Source: Deltaproteobacteria bacterium (GTDB lineage: Bacteria; Bdellovibrionota; Bdellovibrionia; Bdellovibrionales; Bdellovibrionaceae). From it: DNA of 64,000 nucleotides. How positions within the stretch are numbered: position 1 is the first letter of the stretch; every line of letters starts with the position of its first letter. Shown one piece after another: positions 61,809-64,000 of this stretch. A model generated the notes under the pieces. That model was given only the letters and a program-made list of their open reading frames with translations, made no database searches and was not told the origin of the DNA. The position numbers were made by a program, and so were the translations under genes. The stretch spans positions 103,733-167,732 of the forward strand of contig JAFLCC010000009.1 of NCBI GenBank assembly GCA_017302835.1, read 5' to 3'.

Positions 61809-63779
61809 CTACCTCTTTTTTTCTGGTGAAGGACAGGATAGCTCTGCCATTTTAAGTCGTATCAGCTGTGCTCTTTTTTCAAGAGATTTTGAATTTTTAA
61901 AAGAAGTGTTTGTTATGGATAACCAAGACGTATTTGATTTTTCTTGGGGGCCAACAATTTTATTAAAACTTCCAAAACAAGTTGTTCTAATGTAGGAGTC
62001 TATACCTGGTTCCTCTTTAAGATCCTCAATGGTCTTACAGAAAAAATCTATGGCCTTGTAAAATGTCATCGCTTTATCAGATTCAAGATAAAGACTTTGG
62101 AGTCCAAAGCAAACTTTTAACCATGGCTCGGTATTGGAGTTTTTATTATATTTTTCACTAGAAATTTTTTCAATATTTCCGGACATTAAAGAGTTTTCAT
62201 TTTTCGATAGAGTTTTTTCATTAACTCTGGAGTAGGTGAGGTCATTCTTCATCACTTCGAGTCTGTCATTAAATTGGGAAAAGTTGGCTTGAAAACTTTG
62301 CTCAAATTTATTGTAATATTCCCTCATAAGTTTGAGCCAAGCCCCAACAAGGGTTACTTTTCCAAGTCTTTGAATACTGAATTTACCTTCACCTAATAAG
62401 AACTGACGTACTTTGCTAATTTCAATGTAAAGGTCGGCTTTTGATATGACAGCACTTTTTGGTGTTGTATTCGCCATAAAAGACTGAACCCTATTAAAGA
62501 ACTCTAAATCTGAATTTTTCTCTGACATTATTTTTGCCCAGTCCTTTAATCTTTTATCCGACTGCAGTTCCAAATATAAATTTTCAATTTTCTTATTATT
62601 ATTAGATGCTAGCTGACTAGTTAAGGATGCAAGGTTCTCCTTCCAACTCTTTACATAGGCGGCGCAATTCTTGAAATCGGGAGTTTTGGAACTGATTTCA
62701 GTTAATATTTTATTTTTATAATATAAAATGGACTGGCTAGTTGACTGAATAATTAATGAGTCTAAATTAAGATTTGAGGAACTATTTCGAGGTAAGTTAG
62801 GTGTAGGTTCACTGAATATTTTTAAAGTATTTAAGTTGCTTTTTTTCATAATTTCAGCAGCTGCAGCGCATTGGTAATATAAATCAGAATTTACATCGAG
62901 AGCGGCATTGATCTTTTCAAGATATTGCTTGGCCATGCCTATTTGTTTAGCGATCTCAATAAGCTCAACTCTCTTAGTATAATAGTTATCAACCTTAGGT
63001 TTGAGCTCGGCAGGTAAATGATTTTTTAGCTCTATCAGGCTCGTTTCAATTTGTTGTTTAGAGTCTGCTATCTTTTGATTTCCTTCCGAAATTAGTACCA
63101 TATAATCAATATTTTTTTGAATTTTTCTATAATCACAAACGCTTTTTAAAATAATCTTTCTTTGTTCTGGGTCTTCCAAATTGATGGCATCCTTTAAAAA
63201 CATTTCTGAAACCATCTGAACTATCTGTAATACGGCTCCAGCACCAATAATAAAGGAAATGGAAACTCCCATGGTTGGAAATAAAACTTTAGCTACCATG
63301 GCAAGAGGAGCCAGATTCATCATCACATCAGATAGTTTACTGATAAAGGCCAAACCATCATTTGTTTTAAGATACTTGCCACAAATTTCGTTGCTCTGAC
63401 TTGCCAAAATATTATTACTTATTGATGACACAGAACTCACAGCAGATTGAACGACTTGACTGTAATCAGTGGGATTTAGAGGCGATTGGCTATAATTTTT
63501 CCAGTAATCATTTAACTTGCTTGCCGAGTCTTGAAGTTTCTTGGCTTCCTCAACAGTATTACTGCCATTTGCGCTTTTACATTCAGTGGGTACTTTGTTC
63601 ATATTTTCATTTAGCGCTTTTACACTGCCTATCAGACCTGAATATTCTGAGTTATCTTCTAAACTGCATATTTCAGCTGAATTAGCAGTGATGGTAAATA
63701 GAAAAAAAATAGTAATGGTAACCGCAATTGGCTTTTTTAAAATATTATTAAACGTGCTCATAGGACGGGGAGCTTGCAT
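61809..63779 (-). CDS. large exported protein of unknown function, mostly helical
   Basis: A 656-residue exported protein. The start ATG 63779 has AAGG eight bases upstream; a second in-frame ATG (63761) is possible. A signal peptide of about 34 residues ends near TANS, next to an early CSLEDN cysteine. The body is alpha-helical, Lys/Ser/Asn-rich, with a hydrophobic segment at about 155-190 (LAPLAMVAKVLFPTMGVS, then FIIGAGAVLQIVQMV) that could be a membrane helix pair. Several cysteines (ECK, YYQCA, TCFG). No family recognised. Faces the metallophosphoesterase gene end to end. Confidence 0.72.
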   Translation of the reverse strand: MQAPRPMSTFNNILKKPIAVTITIFFLFTITANSAEICSLEDNSEYSGLIGSVKALNENMNKVPTECKSANGSNTVEEAKKLQDSASKLNDYWKNYSQSPLNPTDYSQVVQSAVSSVSSISNNILASQSNEICGKYLKTNDGLAFISKLSDVMMNLAPLAMVAKVLFPTMGVSISFIIGAGAVLQIVQMVSEMFLKDAINLEDPEQRKIILKSVCDYRKIQKNIDYMVLISEGNQKIADSKQQIETSLIELKNHLPAELKPKVDNYYTKRVELIEIAKQIGMAKQYLEKINAALDVNSDLYYQCAAAAEIMKKSNLNTLKIFSEPTPNLPRNSSSNLNLDSLIIQSTSQSILYYKNKILTEISSKTPDFKNCAAYVKSWKENLASLTSQLASNNNKKIENLYLELQSDKRLKDWAKIMSEKNSDLEFFNRVQSFMANTTPKSAVISKADLYIEISKVRQFLLGEGKFSIQRLGKVTLVGAWLKLMREYYNKFEQSFQANFSQFNDRLEVMKNDLTYSRVNEKTLSKNENSLMSGNIEKISSEKYNKNSNTEPWLKVCFGLQSLYLESDKAMTFYKAIDFFCKTIEDLKEEPGIDSYIRTTCFGSFNKIVGPQEKSNTSWLSITNTSFKNSKSLEKRAQLIRLKMAELSCPSPEKKR

Positions 63780-64000
63780 TCTTTGGACCTTGTTAAAATC
63801 AATGGATTGTTTTTTGAACTTAAATTGATGTAAAGGTCAGTGACAGATGACAAATTTAGGAATTAAAGGCCGCGCCTCTCTAACAAATCATGGGGTTAGG
63901 TTACATGCCAAAACCAGTTATTCGTGTTAATATTTTTAGAGTTAAGTAGTCCACAGCGCTGTAAGATCTTGTTTTGGAAGGACATTTCATTAGTATAGGT
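63780..64000. other. right-end intergenic stretch, no gene recognised
   Basis: This 221-base end of the window holds no convincing gene. Small frames exist (for example from 63847, 27 codons), but none has a good ribosome-binding site or protein-like composition. The region upstream of 63779 must hold the promoter of the large exported protein; I cannot place it. A gene beginning beyond 64000 cannot be excluded. Confidence 0.5.

Overview
This is an AT-rich, gene-dense bacterial chromosome segment with short intergenic gaps, frequent 4- to 37-base gene overlaps and GTG/TTG starts. The gene content fits a free-living Gram-negative bacterium with an outer membrane and a full set of housekeeping genes: many signal-peptide lipoproteins and beta-barrel proteins, a CheY/CheA-like signalling block, AddAB-type recombination, and purine, proline and branched-chain amino-acid genes. 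The mix of lipoprotein/barrel pairs, cyclic-nucleotide-binding proteins, a FecR/Fn3 protein beside a histidine kinase, a GH15-like periplasmic protein and DUF4388-type response regulators suggests Bdellovibrionota or a relative. That placement is an inference from family resemblance only. There are no tRNA or rRNA genes, phage modules, insertion sequences or CRISPR arrays that I can see.

Layout. 1-3.2 kb: pyrD (cut by the window edge), glutamate dehydrogenase and a double cyclic-nucleotide-binding protein, all on the minus strand. 3.2-7.5 kb: surface cassette of two related lipoproteins and two paralogous outer-membrane barrels. 7.5-13.2 kb: AddB/AddA-like nuclease-helicase pair. 13.2-18.8 kb: a barrel, a GH15-like protein, acetyl-CoA synthetase and a DUF6580-like membrane protein. 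18.8-22.6 kb: purEK diverging from an M14-type hydrolase and an alpha/beta hydrolase. 22.7-30.6 kb: barrel, giant EF-hand-like lipoprotein, then an MBOAT plus two SGNH proteins (polysaccharide O-acetylation type). 30.7-33.1 kb: recQ, dcd, rpmG. 33.3-42.3 kb: signalling block (CheY-like regulator, Hpt/CheA-like kinase, FecR/Fn3 protein, SpoIIE-type phosphatase, STAS protein, regulator-DUF4388-TPR). 42.4-45.1 kb: tiny membrane protein, rlmE, RluA-family synthase, UMF1 transporter. 45.2-50.5 kb: a minus-strand envelope operon (unknown 436-residue protein, phospholipase D-like protein, barrel-like protein) preceded by ilvE. 50.6-56.9 kb: SDR, fumC, two unknowns, and a zinc-ribbon/Tudor-like protein directly upstream of a UvrD/Rep helicase. 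57-58.7 kb: orphan ParA and partner. 58.7-60.8 kb: proBA. 60.9-63.8 kb: metallophosphoesterase and a large exported protein.

The most striking features outside the genes are dispersed copies of a palindromic element (arms close to AGAGCGTGTTTGAAAAG and its complement). They sit at gene 3' ends, often supply the stop codon of the flanking gene, and show compensatory or G-U changes between arms. One long copy (56918-57040) has perfect 26-base arms around a GC-rich core. Other points of interest are a Tudor-like module encoded apart from its presumed helicase partner, a lipoprotein with several degenerate EF-hand-like repeats, a RecQ without room for a winged-helix domain, a glutamate 5-kinase without a PUA domain, and a phosphatase/STAS pair with no recognisable anti-sigma kinase nearby.
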